A stretch of DNA of 64,000 nucleotides from an uncultured Muribaculaceae bacterium. GTDB lineage: Bacteria; Bacteroidota; Bacteroidia; Bacteroidales; Muribaculaceae. The position numbers and the translations under genes were made by a program. Below the pieces are notes generated by a model. It searched no databases, had not been told where the DNA came from, and saw only the letters and a program-made list of their open reading frames with translations. Shown here in pieces: positions 52,728 through 61,895 of this stretch. Position 1 is the stretch's first letter. Every line of letters begins with the position of its first letter. The stretch spans positions 10,339 to 74,338 of the forward strand of contig CAJUQP010000012.1 of assembly GCA_910588245.1 (NCBI GenBank). Direction: 5' to 3'.

Positions 52728-55718
52728 TTAGAAGTCAAGTTGCACACCGACTATGAACTGTCGGGTAGAGGGATAATATGTGCGGGAGCCTTGTCCGCCC
52801 GGAGTCAGGCCGTTGATCTGGTAGGTAGAGGGATCGACACCGCTGAATTTCGTGATGGTGAACACGTTCTTTACGGTACCGTATATCCTGAGGCGGTCGA
52901 GGAAGCGGCAGCTCGGAGTGGGGAGTGTGTAGCCCAGAGTGAGCATGTCGAGCTTGAAATAGTCGCCTCTCTCGAGGAAGTAGTCGCTGACCACAGGGTT
53001 GGCGTCGGGATTGATGTCGAAATTCTTGCCGTATGCCTTCTTGAGAACGTTGCCGGTGAAATTGCGGGTGCCGTAGTAGAAGTCATGGATGTTGAAGAGA
53101 TCGAATCCGAATGCTCCGCGGAAGAAGAGGGCGAGGTCGAAGTTGCGGTAGCGGAAATTATGGCTTGTCGACATGGTGAACTTCGGCATGCCGTTGCCAA
53201 CTATCCTGCGGTCGGCATCTGTCGCCTGCGACGCACGGATTATGTCGCCGTCCTTGTCATACACGAGCCAATCTCCCCCCTCGGTTATTCCGGCGTATTT
53301 CCACATATAGAAGTTGCCGAGCGATTCGCCTTTCTGGATGCGCTGAAGATTGTAGAAAGGATAGGGATCTTCAGTGCCACACATATTATAGAAATCCTGT
53401 CCTACGTATTCAGAGTTGCTGAAATCCACGAATTTGTTGCTCATCACGGTGCCGATCACCGAGAAGTCGTAGGTGAGGTCTTTTGTGTCGACGGCCTTGA
53501 AGCCAAGGTCGAACTCGAAACCGGTGTTTTTCATAGTGCCGACGTTGACGAAAGTCTCGTCAAACAGATAAGGGGGTACCGACACCTTGTAATTGCCGAG
53601 CAGATCCTGCTGGCGGCGGTTGAAATAGTTGAGCGAACCGTAGAAGCGGTTGTCGAAGAGGGAGAAGTCGATACCGACATTCCAGTTCTTACCCTTTTCC
53701 CAACGCAGGTCGGGATTCACATTCTTTGACGGCCCCCACACCTGATAGTATTTGCCGTTGTAGAAATAATAGCCGAAGCCGGTCATGGTGCTGAGAGAGT
53801 TGTAGCTGCCGAAATCCTGGTTGCCTGTCACACCGTAGTCGCCGCGGATCTTAAGGTCGTTGATCCAGCTGAAATCCTCCATGAAAGGTTCCTGCGATAT
53901 GCGCCAGCCGGCTGATACGGCCGGGAAGTCTCCCCACTTATGGTTGGCTCCGAATTTAGATGATCCTTCGTGGCGAAGAGATGCGGTGAGAAGGTATTTC
54001 CCTTCGTAGTCATAGCTGACACGGCCGAAGAAGGATATGAGTTTCGCGTCGTTCTTGTAGCTGCTCATAAGCACCTCCCCTTCCTCCTTGGCGAGTTCGC
54101 CCGAGCCGATATTGTCGGATCCGAGCCCATCGTTGGGGAAATCTTTGTTCCATGCGCTGAAACCCTGATACTGCGAATACTGGTAGGAGTAGCCGACCAT
54201 CGCCTTTATGTTGTGTCTGTCGGCTAAGCGGGTGCTGTAGTTGGTGAGCCATTCCACCACATACTGGCGTTCTTTCGAGTAGGCACGGCTTGCCTCACCG
54301 TCATAGCCGCTGTTGATGGCCAGAGTGCTTGTAGAGGGTCGGAACCATGAATCGTTGTTGCTGTACTGATGGTCGGCGAACATTATCTGTGTAGAGAGGT
54401 TGTGGTTGCCTGCGCCGTCTTTCGCGAGGAGAGGAAGAAGGTTGAGTTTCAGGGTGCCGTCCCAGTCGAGAAGTTTCGTGTCGGCGTGGTTTTTCTCAAG
54501 CTTCTGGAGCTCGACGGGGTTGCTGCCCACCACCTGTCCCTGGAAATTATAATACAGGCTCGGATTTTCCGGATCCATCAGTGGAGTAGTGGGATTTGCC
54601 TCGATAGCGTTGCGGAACACTCCCCAGTCGGCGTTGTCGCGGTAGATTATGCGCGGAGCCACATTCATGTTTATGGTGAAAAGTCCGCCTTTGGTAGTGT
54701 GCATCACAGAAGCGCGAGCGCCGTATTCCTCACGGTTGGAACGGAGATCCACACCGTTTGCGTCGCGGTAGTCAGCGCTGACGCGGTAGTTGCTACGCTC
54801 ATTGCCTCCGCTGACAGTCAGTGTGTGCTGCATTGTGAATCCAGTGCGGCTCACGGCATCGAGCCAGTCGAGATTACCGCCAAGATCCACTCCGCGGTCG
54901 CCCCATCCCAGGCGTACGTCGCGGTAGTCCTGAGCGTTCATCATATCGAGTTCCTTGATGATCTTGTCCCAGGCGAGTGTGGCCGAGTATGTAGTATGGG
55001 TGTTGCCGTCCTTGCTTCCTTTCTTGGTTGTGACAAGAATGACGCCGTTGGAGCCGCGTGTGCCGTAGATGGCTGATGCCGCCCCGTCTTTCAGGATGTC
55101 GAAGGAGGCGATGTCGTTGGGGTTGATGTTGGTGAGGTTGCCACCGGGCACACCGTCAATCACGATCAACGGGCCAAGACCGGCTGAACGCGACGACACA
55201 CCGCGGATCTGGATGCTCGCCTGATTGTTGGGGTCGCCTGCACCGGTATTGGTGATCGAGACACCGGGGACCTTGCCCTGGATCATCATGGATGGATCGA
55301 GAGAGCTCACAGAAAGGAAGTCTTTCTCTCCGATATGGGAGATAGCGGATGTGAGTTCCTTTTTATCCATGGTGCCGTAGCCGATCACGACCACTTCGTT
55401 GAGCACTTCCGAATCTTCTTTCATCTTGATGTCGATCACGTTGCGGCCTCCGACAGCCTCCTCCACTGTCTGATAGCCCACATAAGAGAATCTGAGCTTC
55501 CCTTTGGAATCGACCCGGATGGTATATTTCCCATCGATATCGGTCGAGACGCCAGCGGCGGTTCCGGGTACTGTCACCGTCACCCCTATGAGGGGTTCGC
55601 CTGCGATGTCGGTCACTGTTCCGGTTACGCTTGCCAGCTCGGCCCGCATATACGGGATGCCGATAAGGAGCATAAGCGTCAAGAACAGAAGCTTTAGGTT
55701 AGTTTCGCTTTTTGCCAT
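52728..55718 (-). CDS. SusC-family TonB-dependent transporter
   Basis: This 996-residue outer-membrane transporter imports alpha-glycan oligosaccharides. It has a signal peptide (about 1-27), a carboxypeptidase-regulatory-like domain (T-G-T-V-T-D-I-A-G-E-P-L-I-G), a TonB box (E-V-V-V-I-G-Y-G-T), a plug (I-N-P-N-D-I-A-S-F-D-I-L-K-D-G-A-A-S-A-I), and a barrel ending G-V-Q-L-D-F. It opens the operon SusC-SusD-SusE/F-GH27-GH97, and a promoter lies 40 nt upstream. Confidence 0.95.
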   Translation of the reverse strand: MAKSETNLKLLFLTLMLLIGIPYMRAELASVTGTVTDIAGEPLIGVTVTVPGTAAGVSTDIDGKYTIRVDSKGKLRFSYVGYQTVEEAVGGRNVIDIKMKEDSEVLNEVVVIGYGTMDKKELTSAISHIGEKDFLSVSSLDPSMMIQGKVPGVSITNTGAGDPNNQASIQIRGVSSRSAGLGPLIVIDGVPGGNLTNINPNDIASFDILKDGAASAIYGTRGSNGVILVTTKKGSKDGNTHTTYSATLAWDKIIKELDMMNAQDYRDVRLGWGDRGVDLGGNLDWLDAVSRTGFTMQHTLTVSGGNERSNYRVSADYRDANGVDLRSNREEYGARASVMHTTKGGLFTINMNVAPRIIYRDNADWGVFRNAIEANPTTPLMDPENPSLYYNFQGQVVGSNPVELQKLEKNHADTKLLDWDGTLKLNLLPLLAKDGAGNHNLSTQIMFADHQYSNNDSWFRPSTSTLAINSGYDGEASRAYSKERQYVVEWLTNYSTRLADRHNIKAMVGYSYQYSQYQGFSAWNKDFPNDGLGSDNIGSGELAKEEGEVLMSSYKNDAKLISFFGRVSYDYEGKYLLTASLRHEGSSKFGANHKWGDFPAVSAGWRISQEPFMEDFSWINDLKIRGDYGVTGNQDFGSYNSLSTMTGFGYYFYNGKYYQVWGPSKNVNPDLRWEKGKNWNVGIDFSLFDNRFYGSLNYFNRRQQDLLGNYKVSVPPYLFDETFVNVGTMKNTGFEFDLGFKAVDTKDLTYDFSVIGTVMSNKFVDFSNSEYVGQDFYNMCGTEDPYPFYNLQRIQKGESLGNFYMWKYAGITEGGDWLVYDKDGDIIRASQATDADRRIVGNGMPKFTMSTSHNFRYRNFDLALFFRGAFGFDLFNIHDFYYGTRNFTGNVLKKAYGKNFDINPDANPVVSDYFLERGDYFKLDMLTLGYTLPTPSCRFLDRLRIYGTVKNVFTITKFSGVDPSTYQINGLTPGGQGSRTYYPSTRQFIVGVQLDF

Positions 55719-55758
55719 TTGTCTGTTGTTTAGATTTTTGGTTAATTGATTTATGACG

Positions 55759-55789
55759 CAAAGTTATAGATGGCAACAGGGCGTGTCAA
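55759..55789 (-). promoter_or_regulatory. promoter of the alpha-glycan susC operon
   Basis: On the minus strand TTG (55787-55789) and TAACTTTG (55759-55766) are 20 nt apart. The same pattern and spacing occurs before the GH31 gene, suggesting shared control. The 226-nt gap to the SusR-like gene is the likely site of regulator binding. Confidence 0.65.
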
Positions 55790-55944
55790 TAGCATATACT
55801 GAAAATGTAGTGGTTTTAAGAGGTGATGGTGTTGCAAATCAAATATATAACTTGTGTGAAGACGCCGGATTAAGTAGTGGATATGGAGCCATTGGGGCCT
55901 GAAGGTGGAGGTTAATGCCACATTGGCGACATAAAAATAGTCTT

Positions 55945-57678
55945 TTATTCCCCCTGCACTTTTCCCTTCTCTTTATGATCCTGGGCATGTCCAGACCGGC
56001 CGATCTTCATGACCTCTTTTTCCAGAAGATTGCGGTCGCCAAGAGATTTGTTTCTGACCTTTGTGCGATAGTTGTAGATGGTGGTAAGGGAATATCGCAG
56101 GAATTTGGCTATGCGGTCGCTGTCGGAGATGCCGAGCCGTATGAGCGCGAATATGCGTAGCTCAGTGTTGAGCGAGCCCTCTTTCTTCGGCACTATGGCT
56201 TCATGAGGGAGGAGCAGCCTGTTGAAATCATCGACAAATGTCGGGAAAAGGGTGAGGAAAGTCTTATCAAACTGGTCGTAGAACATCTTCAGCTCCTCGT
56301 CGATAAGGGAAGATGATTTAAAAAGTTTCCTGAGGTCGTCCAGTTTGCCGGCGCCCAACAGCTTTCCTGCTGTCTTGCGATATGAGTCGAGCTTCTCTAT
56401 GTAGATGAGGCATTGATCCATGTATCTTCCTATGTAGACTTCTTTCAGTTCGGAAATCTCAGCGATGGCATTATTGGCCTCACTCAGCCGTTCGTTTGAT
56501 TCTCTCAGTTTTTCCGTGACCTCGTTCAGGCGTGCGTAGGCTTCTTCAATCTCTTTCCGAGCCTTGGCTATCTTGCACATCTGCTTACGCATATACACGA
56601 GAGTGACTATCAGCACCAGCGAGAGGACTGTGATTATAAAAATCGTTCTCTCGAGGGACTCCTTCTGGGCGTGGACAGTGTTGACATATATGGCATTGAT
56701 TTTCGGATAGGAGTCGTTGAGCTCCACTATGCGTTGGCGTGCGTTGCACAAGGTGGCGTCTTCACCTGCTATCGTCATGAATTCATACGCGCGGTTGAGG
56801 TCGCCCTCCTCATATAGAAGCAGGGCGAGCTGCCTGAGCGACATATACTCGCGTACGGACGATTTCATATCGGAAATTGATGAAATCAGAAGCTGTTCCT
56901 TCTGCTTACCCTTGTCGCCCATTCGTCCGTAGGATTCGGAAAGAGTCCAGGCGCATATGGCACGTTCATGTTCCGAGAGATTATTGGCTGATATAAACGC
57001 GTTGAGGATCCTGACGGCACCTTCGGGATCTCCCTTCACGTTCAGCATGTCGGCTTTAGTGATCACATGGGCCAGAGAGCCGGGTTCATTAGCTTCGATT
57101 ATCGAGTCGCGATACATATTGGTAAGGTCGCTGTATCTCTGTTTTTCAGGGCCGAATGCCGCGAAATCTGCCAGACGACCGTAAACGGTGCGCTTTATAT
57201 GGTAATAATACGGATGCAGATATTCAGGCAGAGACCCGAAAGGAATGGAGTCGATAATCTCGAGTGTCTCATGATACATGCCCGTGGCGCTCATTATGTT
57301 GGCTCTGTTCATAAGGGCATGTGCTATCAATACGGGATCACCTATGCTCCGCGCCAATGTTTCCTGGCGCAGACTGATGCTATAGGCGGAGTCGGCGTTG
57401 AAGGAATGATATTCGTCATAAAGATGAATCAGCACATCGAATCTTTCTCTGGCGTCGGATGTCTTGTCAAACTGTTCGGTCAGCTCGGCGAGACGTTTCT
57501 CTTTCCGGGCAAGGTAGAGGGGGCGGTCGGCGATGACGGCATCCAGCCGCTTCATCAGTGAATCGGCTGTGAATTCTCCGTAAGCGCATAAAAAGCAGGA
57601 GGTGAAGAAGCTTATAAACAGAATGAGAGATTTCACACGTATCGGCATTCGGGATACAAAATTAATAATTTTTTTCAT
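55945..57678 (-). CDS. SusR-like PUL regulator (DUF6377 type)
   Basis: This 577-residue protein is an inner-membrane regulator like SusR of the starch system. A signal/anchor segment (about 15-34) is followed by a periplasmic TPR-like sensor region (about 35-340), a transmembrane helix at 345-363 (R-T-I-F-I-I-T-V-L-S-L-V-L-I-V), a cytoplasmic coiled coil (about 365-410), and a C-terminal helix-turn-helix (about 513-545, G-I-S-D-S-D-R-I-A-K-F-L-R-Y-S). It probably senses imported oligosaccharides and activates the flanking susC operon and GH31 gene. It lies between these two on the same strand. Confidence 0.87.
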   Translation of the reverse strand: MKKIINFVSRMPIRVKSLILFISFFTSCFLCAYGEFTADSLMKRLDAVIADRPLYLARKEKRLAELTEQFDKTSDARERFDVLIHLYDEYHSFNADSAYSISLRQETLARSIGDPVLIAHALMNRANIMSATGMYHETLEIIDSIPFGSLPEYLHPYYYHIKRTVYGRLADFAAFGPEKQRYSDLTNMYRDSIIEANEPGSLAHVITKADMLNVKGDPEGAVRILNAFISANNLSEHERAICAWTLSESYGRMGDKGKQKEQLLISSISDMKSSVREYMSLRQLALLLYEEGDLNRAYEFMTIAGEDATLCNARQRIVELNDSYPKINAIYVNTVHAQKESLERTIFIITVLSLVLIVTLVYMRKQMCKIAKARKEIEEAYARLNEVTEKLRESNERLSEANNAIAEISELKEVYIGRYMDQCLIYIEKLDSYRKTAGKLLGAGKLDDLRKLFKSSSLIDEELKMFYDQFDKTFLTLFPTFVDDFNRLLLPHEAIVPKKEGSLNTELRIFALIRLGISDSDRIAKFLRYSLTTIYNYRTKVRNKSLGDRNLLEKEVMKIGRSGHAQDHKEKGKVQGE

Positions 57679-57746
57679 GGTAATGAAACAGAGGGAAGAA
57701 ATAGAGGGAATATTAAATCTTGGCGTCGCATACTTATATTTCAGAA

Positions 57747-57780
57747 TCTCCTCCCGGCATACGTGATGTCCGGGAGGAGA
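57747..57780 (-). terminator. hairpin after the GH31 gene
   Basis: An 11-bp perfect stem (TCTCCTCCCGG with CCGGGAGGAGA) and 12-nt loop lie 30 nt after the GH31 stop. The T-run following it on the minus strand is weak (TTCTGAAATAT), so termination may be incomplete and the SusR-like gene may be partly cotranscribed. Confidence 0.55.
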
Positions 57781-57809
57781 TACGTCTGTGCTGTCTGCGC
57801 TGTGTTATG

Positions 57810-60161
57810 TCATGACTTGTATCTGACCGAAACGGCTGAACGTGTGTCGCAATCAGTCTCGGGAAGCGATATTCTGAGTATCTTTTTAGCCGGATCGTAG
57901 GTCCAGGTGTTTTTCTTAGCCTTATTCCCATTCATCTTTATCTCTTTCGGATTTCCGGCATTCAGGATATTCAGCACCCATGCGCGCTTTTCCGGGAGGC
58001 CCGTAGCGTCACCTTGTCTTGGTTCAATCGTATAGTATTCCGTATCACCGTCGACATTATGGACTAAGCCGGTGCGTGCGTATCTTGTCTGGTAGTCGCT
58101 GTTGTCGCCCTGGTCTTCATAGAGTGAGCCTTCCCCCTCTTCCCCGGCCACGATGTCGAGAATGATCTGGCGCGGACGCTCAGTGACTCTTTTCACGGCA
58201 GAAGGATTGAGCGGAATCATGGAGCCGGCGCGATAGAAATACGGGATCTCACTGTCGGAAAATTCCATGGTGATCTCACATGGACCTTCGATCATACGGC
58301 CTTTGTCCACACTCCACCATTTACCTTGAGGGAACCATATCTTTTTAAGGCTTTTACCTCCATCGGGAGCGGGCTCGGTGACAGGTGCCACAAGAATATC
58401 GTCGCCGAAGAAATATTCTCCCTCATGGGAATATGCCTCCTCAGTTTCGGGATAATCATAATAGAGAGGTCGGCAGATTCCTATGCCGGTGTCATAGGTC
58501 TTGCGTGCCATAGTGTAGATATATGGGAATAGGGAATAACGGAGTCTGACAGCTTCGCGCATAAGGGGGAAATTGCTGAATTTCCACATCCTGCGTTCTA
58601 TCCTGTCGTCTTTTGTGGCATGGCTTCGGAATATCGGTGTGAATATGCCAAACTGTATCCACCTGAGCACCAACTCCGGATCGTTGACCGTTTTCTCGTC
58701 GGTAAAGGCATGCCCTCCGAGATCGTGTCCCCAGTATGTGTAGCCTACGTTAGACGCGGTGGCAGTGAAGTATGGCTGGAACGCCAGGGTCGGGAAATTG
58801 ATCAAGGCATCTCCGGAGAAGCCGATCTGATAGCGGTGGTTGCCAAGGCCACCCCAGCGATGGAAGATCACGGGGCGCCTCTCCGGACGGTTGCGTTTCA
58901 TGTCATTGAAAAAGACATGATTGCACCAGAAGGTCTCTCCAAGACCCGGGGTGAGCGGACTTGTGAGATACTGCTGCCAATCGAGCCACCAGAAATCGAC
59001 CCCCTCCTTCTCGCGGGTGCGGATGACGTTTTTGAAGAATGACTCTGTGAAATCAGGATAATCGAGACTCCATGCTATTTTGCCGTCGGCGGTATATTTC
59101 CTGCCAAGTTCGGCATTCATGGCCTTGTAGAATGAGGGCGACTCTATGCTGTCTATACCGTCAGCCGGATGCAGATTGAGCGCAGCGCGGAGGCGGTTGC
59201 CGTGTATGTCGCCGAGTAATTTCTCCGGCTCCGGAATCAGATTCGTATTCCATGACCATCCGGTCCATCCTCCTCGTCCTTCCGATTCACAGTCGGCGTT
59301 ACCGTTCCAGTGCCAGTCCATATCAAGGATCAGGACATCTGTCGGGATGCCGTTTGTATCGAGGTCGGCCATTATTTTTCGATAGTCCTCGTCGGAATAA
59401 GAGGCGTAGCGGCTATACCAGTAACCGAACACGTAATCTGGCGGCAACGGTATTTTGCCCGCGATTGCGGTGTAATCAGACAATGCCTCTTTATAATCAT
59501 GGCCGTAGCCAAGGAAATAGAGGTCGAGGGCTGCCGGGTCATGTCTTTCCGCCCACCATCCGTAGCCGGTCAGAGCATTAGGCTCCAGAGCGAACGATCT
59601 GCTTCCGTCAGGGCGCGTGGCAGACCAGGAGTCGTCGATGACGGCCCATCCTGAGCGGGAGATGAGACCGTTCTCAAGCTCGGAACGCTTGTTGTCGCCA
59701 TTGCTGCTGTCGAGCGTGCGGCACGTGCCTTTCAAGTTAAGCGGATCCTGTTTGCCCGGATACCATATTTCTTCCTTACCCGAAGGCCGGAGTGTTATCG
59801 ACAAATTGGAAGGGGATGAGGGTGATGTGCGGGGATCCGTGCCTTTCCGGTATCTGAGCCGGAGGCTGTCGGTCACTATGTAGAGGAAATCTTGATCTTC
59901 TTTCGTGGTGAACGCGGGGACACATTCCATCTCACGGTTCTGGACAGTGAATGTGGCGCGGTCTTCGAATACTCCTCTATCGCTGTATTCGATTCGTATC
60001 ATCTCGGGAGTGAGGATTGTAAACCGGGCGTTGCCGGAGGTCACCACAGCTTCCGGTCTGGCCAGAGGATTGTCGGCCGACACGGATGTCGGTAGGGTGA
60101 GGAAGATGGCCGGAAGAAAGACTGACACAAAGCTTTTCCAGGGGCCGGATATTCTTTTCAT
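57810..60161 (-). CDS. GH31 alpha-glucosidase
   Basis: This 783-residue enzyme hydrolyses alpha-linked glucose (or related) from chain ends, expected in the periplasm. From the start M-K-R-I-S-G-P-W-K-S it has a signal peptide cleaved near S-V-S-A-D. The start at 60194 is disfavoured, because the promoter -7 box is only 5 nt upstream of it. The N-terminal beta-sandwich (about 30-230) is followed by the barrel, with the nucleophile Asp394 in F-W-W-L-D-W-Q-Q and the acid/base region H-D-L-G-G-H-A-F. Two C-terminal beta domains follow. The nucleophile motif differs from the common W-x-D-M-N-E, so it belongs to a less common GH31 subgroup. Confidence 0.9.
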   Translation of the reverse strand: MKRISGPWKSFVSVFLPAIFLTLPTSVSADNPLARPEAVVTSGNARFTILTPEMIRIEYSDRGVFEDRATFTVQNREMECVPAFTTKEDQDFLYIVTDSLRLRYRKGTDPRTSPSSPSNLSITLRPSGKEEIWYPGKQDPLNLKGTCRTLDSSNGDNKRSELENGLISRSGWAVIDDSWSATRPDGSRSFALEPNALTGYGWWAERHDPAALDLYFLGYGHDYKEALSDYTAIAGKIPLPPDYVFGYWYSRYASYSDEDYRKIMADLDTNGIPTDVLILDMDWHWNGNADCESEGRGGWTGWSWNTNLIPEPEKLLGDIHGNRLRAALNLHPADGIDSIESPSFYKAMNAELGRKYTADGKIAWSLDYPDFTESFFKNVIRTREKEGVDFWWLDWQQYLTSPLTPGLGETFWCNHVFFNDMKRNRPERRPVIFHRWGGLGNHRYQIGFSGDALINFPTLAFQPYFTATASNVGYTYWGHDLGGHAFTDEKTVNDPELVLRWIQFGIFTPIFRSHATKDDRIERRMWKFSNFPLMREAVRLRYSLFPYIYTMARKTYDTGIGICRPLYYDYPETEEAYSHEGEYFFGDDILVAPVTEPAPDGGKSLKKIWFPQGKWWSVDKGRMIEGPCEITMEFSDSEIPYFYRAGSMIPLNPSAVKRVTERPRQIILDIVAGEEGEGSLYEDQGDNSDYQTRYARTGLVHNVDGDTEYYTIEPRQGDATGLPEKRAWVLNILNAGNPKEIKMNGNKAKKNTWTYDPAKKILRISLPETDCDTRSAVSVRYKS

Positions 60162-60198
60162 GTTGTGTATACTGTTTGTTTGATATGAAGTCATATCG

Positions 60199-60229
60199 CA
60201 AAGTTATATACAACATTTGTCATTATCAA
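60199..60229 (-). promoter_or_regulatory. promoter of the GH31 gene
   Basis: On the minus strand TTG (60227-60229) and TAACTTTG (60199-60206) are 20 nt apart, the same architecture as the susC promoter at 55759-55789. It lies 38 nt before the chosen ATG. Confidence 0.65.
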
Positions 60230-60373
60230 CTATACGGGCCTAAAAAGTAGTTAAATCACGGAATCATATATTGAAAATCAATGTTATGCAGGGATAATGG
60301 CCGGATTATTGGTAGTTGAAATCCTGGATTGGGTGTAGACGTGCAGGGGTGCTTGACAGTGTATATCAGGGAA

Positions 60374-61570
60374 TTAGCGGAGGTGGAGGATCTCCATGAA
60401 GCGGCGGACGGTGTCTTCGTCGCCGGTGTATTTGCCGTGGTCTTCGCTGAGTTTGCAGGTCTTGAAGTAGAATGGCCAGGATTCGGTGATCTTCACTTCC
60501 AGAAGCTTTATCACGATGTTCATCGGAATGACACCGGGGAAGTCGTTGGTGAAATGGGTGCCGATGCCGAATGAGGGAAGGCATTTACCGGCGGCGTAAC
60601 GCTGTATGGCGATGGCTTCGTCGACATCGAGACCGTTGCTGAACACGACCTGTTTCGTGGCAGGGTCGATGTTGAGCGAACGGTATTTATCGCAGATCAG
60701 GTCGAGCTGACGGAAATTGTCGCCGCTGTCCACTCGGAGTCCCTTGAATAGATTTGCGTAGTCTTCCGAGAAATTCAGTGAGAATATCCGCCAGCCATAA
60801 GTGTCGTAGAGGAATGTGCCGAGGGCGCCCCGGAATGTGCGTGCCCAGGTCTCCATGGCCAGATGGTTGGCCATCTGTGGGCCAAACATCCCGGCGATCG
60901 CGCATACCAGTTCATGGGCCATGGTTCCCATAGGCACGAGGTCATATTTCATGGCGAGGTAGACGTTGCTCGTGCCGATCAGCCGCCCATCCCCTTCCGC
61001 CACGCATTCCTTCATTGCCCTCACGGCCGTGTCCTGCGCGAGGAAGGAGGCGCGACGCCGTGTGCCGAAATCGCTGAACATGCACCCCTCCCCTATTAGC
61101 CTCGATGCTTTCCGTTGCGAGGCCCGGTAATAGGCATTGTAGTCGAGCTTGCTGTCGAGCCCTGTCATCATGTAGTAAAGCTCGGAAATTATGGCGAGAA
61201 CCTTCACCTCAAGCAGTATGGTGTCGCTCCAACAGCCGCTGAACTCCATGTTGAGATGTCCGGCGCTGTCTTGATCCACCTTTACCCAACGGCTGTCATA
61301 ACGGAACCCTTTCAGGAAGCTGTAGAACCAGGAGGGGATGTAGGGACAGCGTCTCTTCATGAAGGCGATCTCTTGGTCGGTTATCGTCACGTTCTCAAGC
61401 ATGGCTATCTGCCCGCGCAGGGCTTCGGCGAACCCCGGGGGATAGATTGTGTTGTTGCGGTCGATGAAGCGGTATCTCACCTGTGTGCGCGGAAAATTGT
61501 CGATCACGGCGCAGCACATAGTGAATTTATAGAGGTCGTCGTCGGTGAAATGTGTGATTATCTGTCGCAT
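60374..61570 (-). CDS. pncB: nicotinate phosphoribosyltransferase
   Basis: This enzyme makes nicotinate mononucleotide from nicotinate and PRPP, with ATP, in the NAD salvage (Preiss-Handler) pathway, in the cytoplasm. The 398-residue length matches PncB. Family motifs are visible: D-D-L-Y-K-F-T-M (N-terminus), F-S-D-F-G-T-R-R-R-A-S-F (about 172-183, with the phosphoribosyl site), G-T-M-A-H-E (about 214) and V-D-S-G-D near 280. It stands alone on the minus strand between the PUL and the lipoprotein genes; no NadD/NadE is next to it. Confidence 0.95.
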   Translation of the reverse strand: MRQIITHFTDDDLYKFTMCCAVIDNFPRTQVRYRFIDRNNTIYPPGFAEALRGQIAMLENVTITDQEIAFMKRRCPYIPSWFYSFLKGFRYDSRWVKVDQDSAGHLNMEFSGCWSDTILLEVKVLAIISELYYMMTGLDSKLDYNAYYRASQRKASRLIGEGCMFSDFGTRRRASFLAQDTAVRAMKECVAEGDGRLIGTSNVYLAMKYDLVPMGTMAHELVCAIAGMFGPQMANHLAMETWARTFRGALGTFLYDTYGWRIFSLNFSEDYANLFKGLRVDSGDNFRQLDLICDKYRSLNIDPATKQVVFSNGLDVDEAIAIQRYAAGKCLPSFGIGTHFTNDFPGVIPMNIVIKLLEVKITESWPFYFKTCKLSEDHGKYTGDEDTVRRFMEILHLR

Positions 61571-61688
61571 GGAGATTCTTTTTTACTGAGGGGTATGTCC
61601 GCAGGTTTTTTCAAGATAACATTGCGGCAGCGTGTTTGGTTGAATCCGGATGGATTTCGGAGAGCTCTTGAATTTAACGCACAACTTC

Positions 61689-61808
61689 TTACACCTTCGA
61701 CAAACCGGTTACACCTTCGACAAACCGGTTACACCTTCGACAAACCGGTTACACCTTCGACAAACCGGCTACACCTTCGACAAACCGGTTACACCTTCGA
61801 CAAACCGG
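61689..61808 (+). repeat. six tandem 20-bp repeats
   Basis: The unit TTACACCTTCGACAAACCGG is repeated six times head to tail (61689, 61709, 61729, 61749, 61769, 61789), with one T-to-C change at the first base of unit 5. There are no spacers. It lies between pncB and the flavodoxin gene. A single copy of the core CACCTTCGACAAACCGGTT is at 63679-63697. Confidence 0.95.
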
Positions 61809-61828
61809 CTTCGCGCTCCAATTCCTGA

Positions 61829-61885
61829 CACTCAATCGACACGGCGCCGCCCCCGATCGGGAGGCGGCGCCGTGTCGATTGAGTG
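61829..61885. repeat. perfect 23-bp inverted repeat
   Basis: Arms at 61829-61851 and 61863-61885 are exact reverse complements, GC-rich in the inner half (GGCGCCGCC), with an 11-nt loop containing CGATCG. It lies 10 nt after the stop of the flavodoxin gene, so it could terminate or stabilise that transcript, but there is no T-run. Confidence 0.85.
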
Positions 61886-61895
61886 AAAGAAATGG

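Noticed and set aside
52710..53729. 339-codon plus-strand frame opposite susC
   Set aside because: It lies wholly opposite a clear SusC gene and reflects its codon use; no family features.
61689..61808. CRISPR array
   Set aside because: The six repeats are directly tandem with no spacers and no cas genes are present.
61115..61828. Long plus-strand frame over pncB and the 20-bp array
   Set aside because: It is antisense to pncB and its repeated peptides simply translate the tandem repeat.
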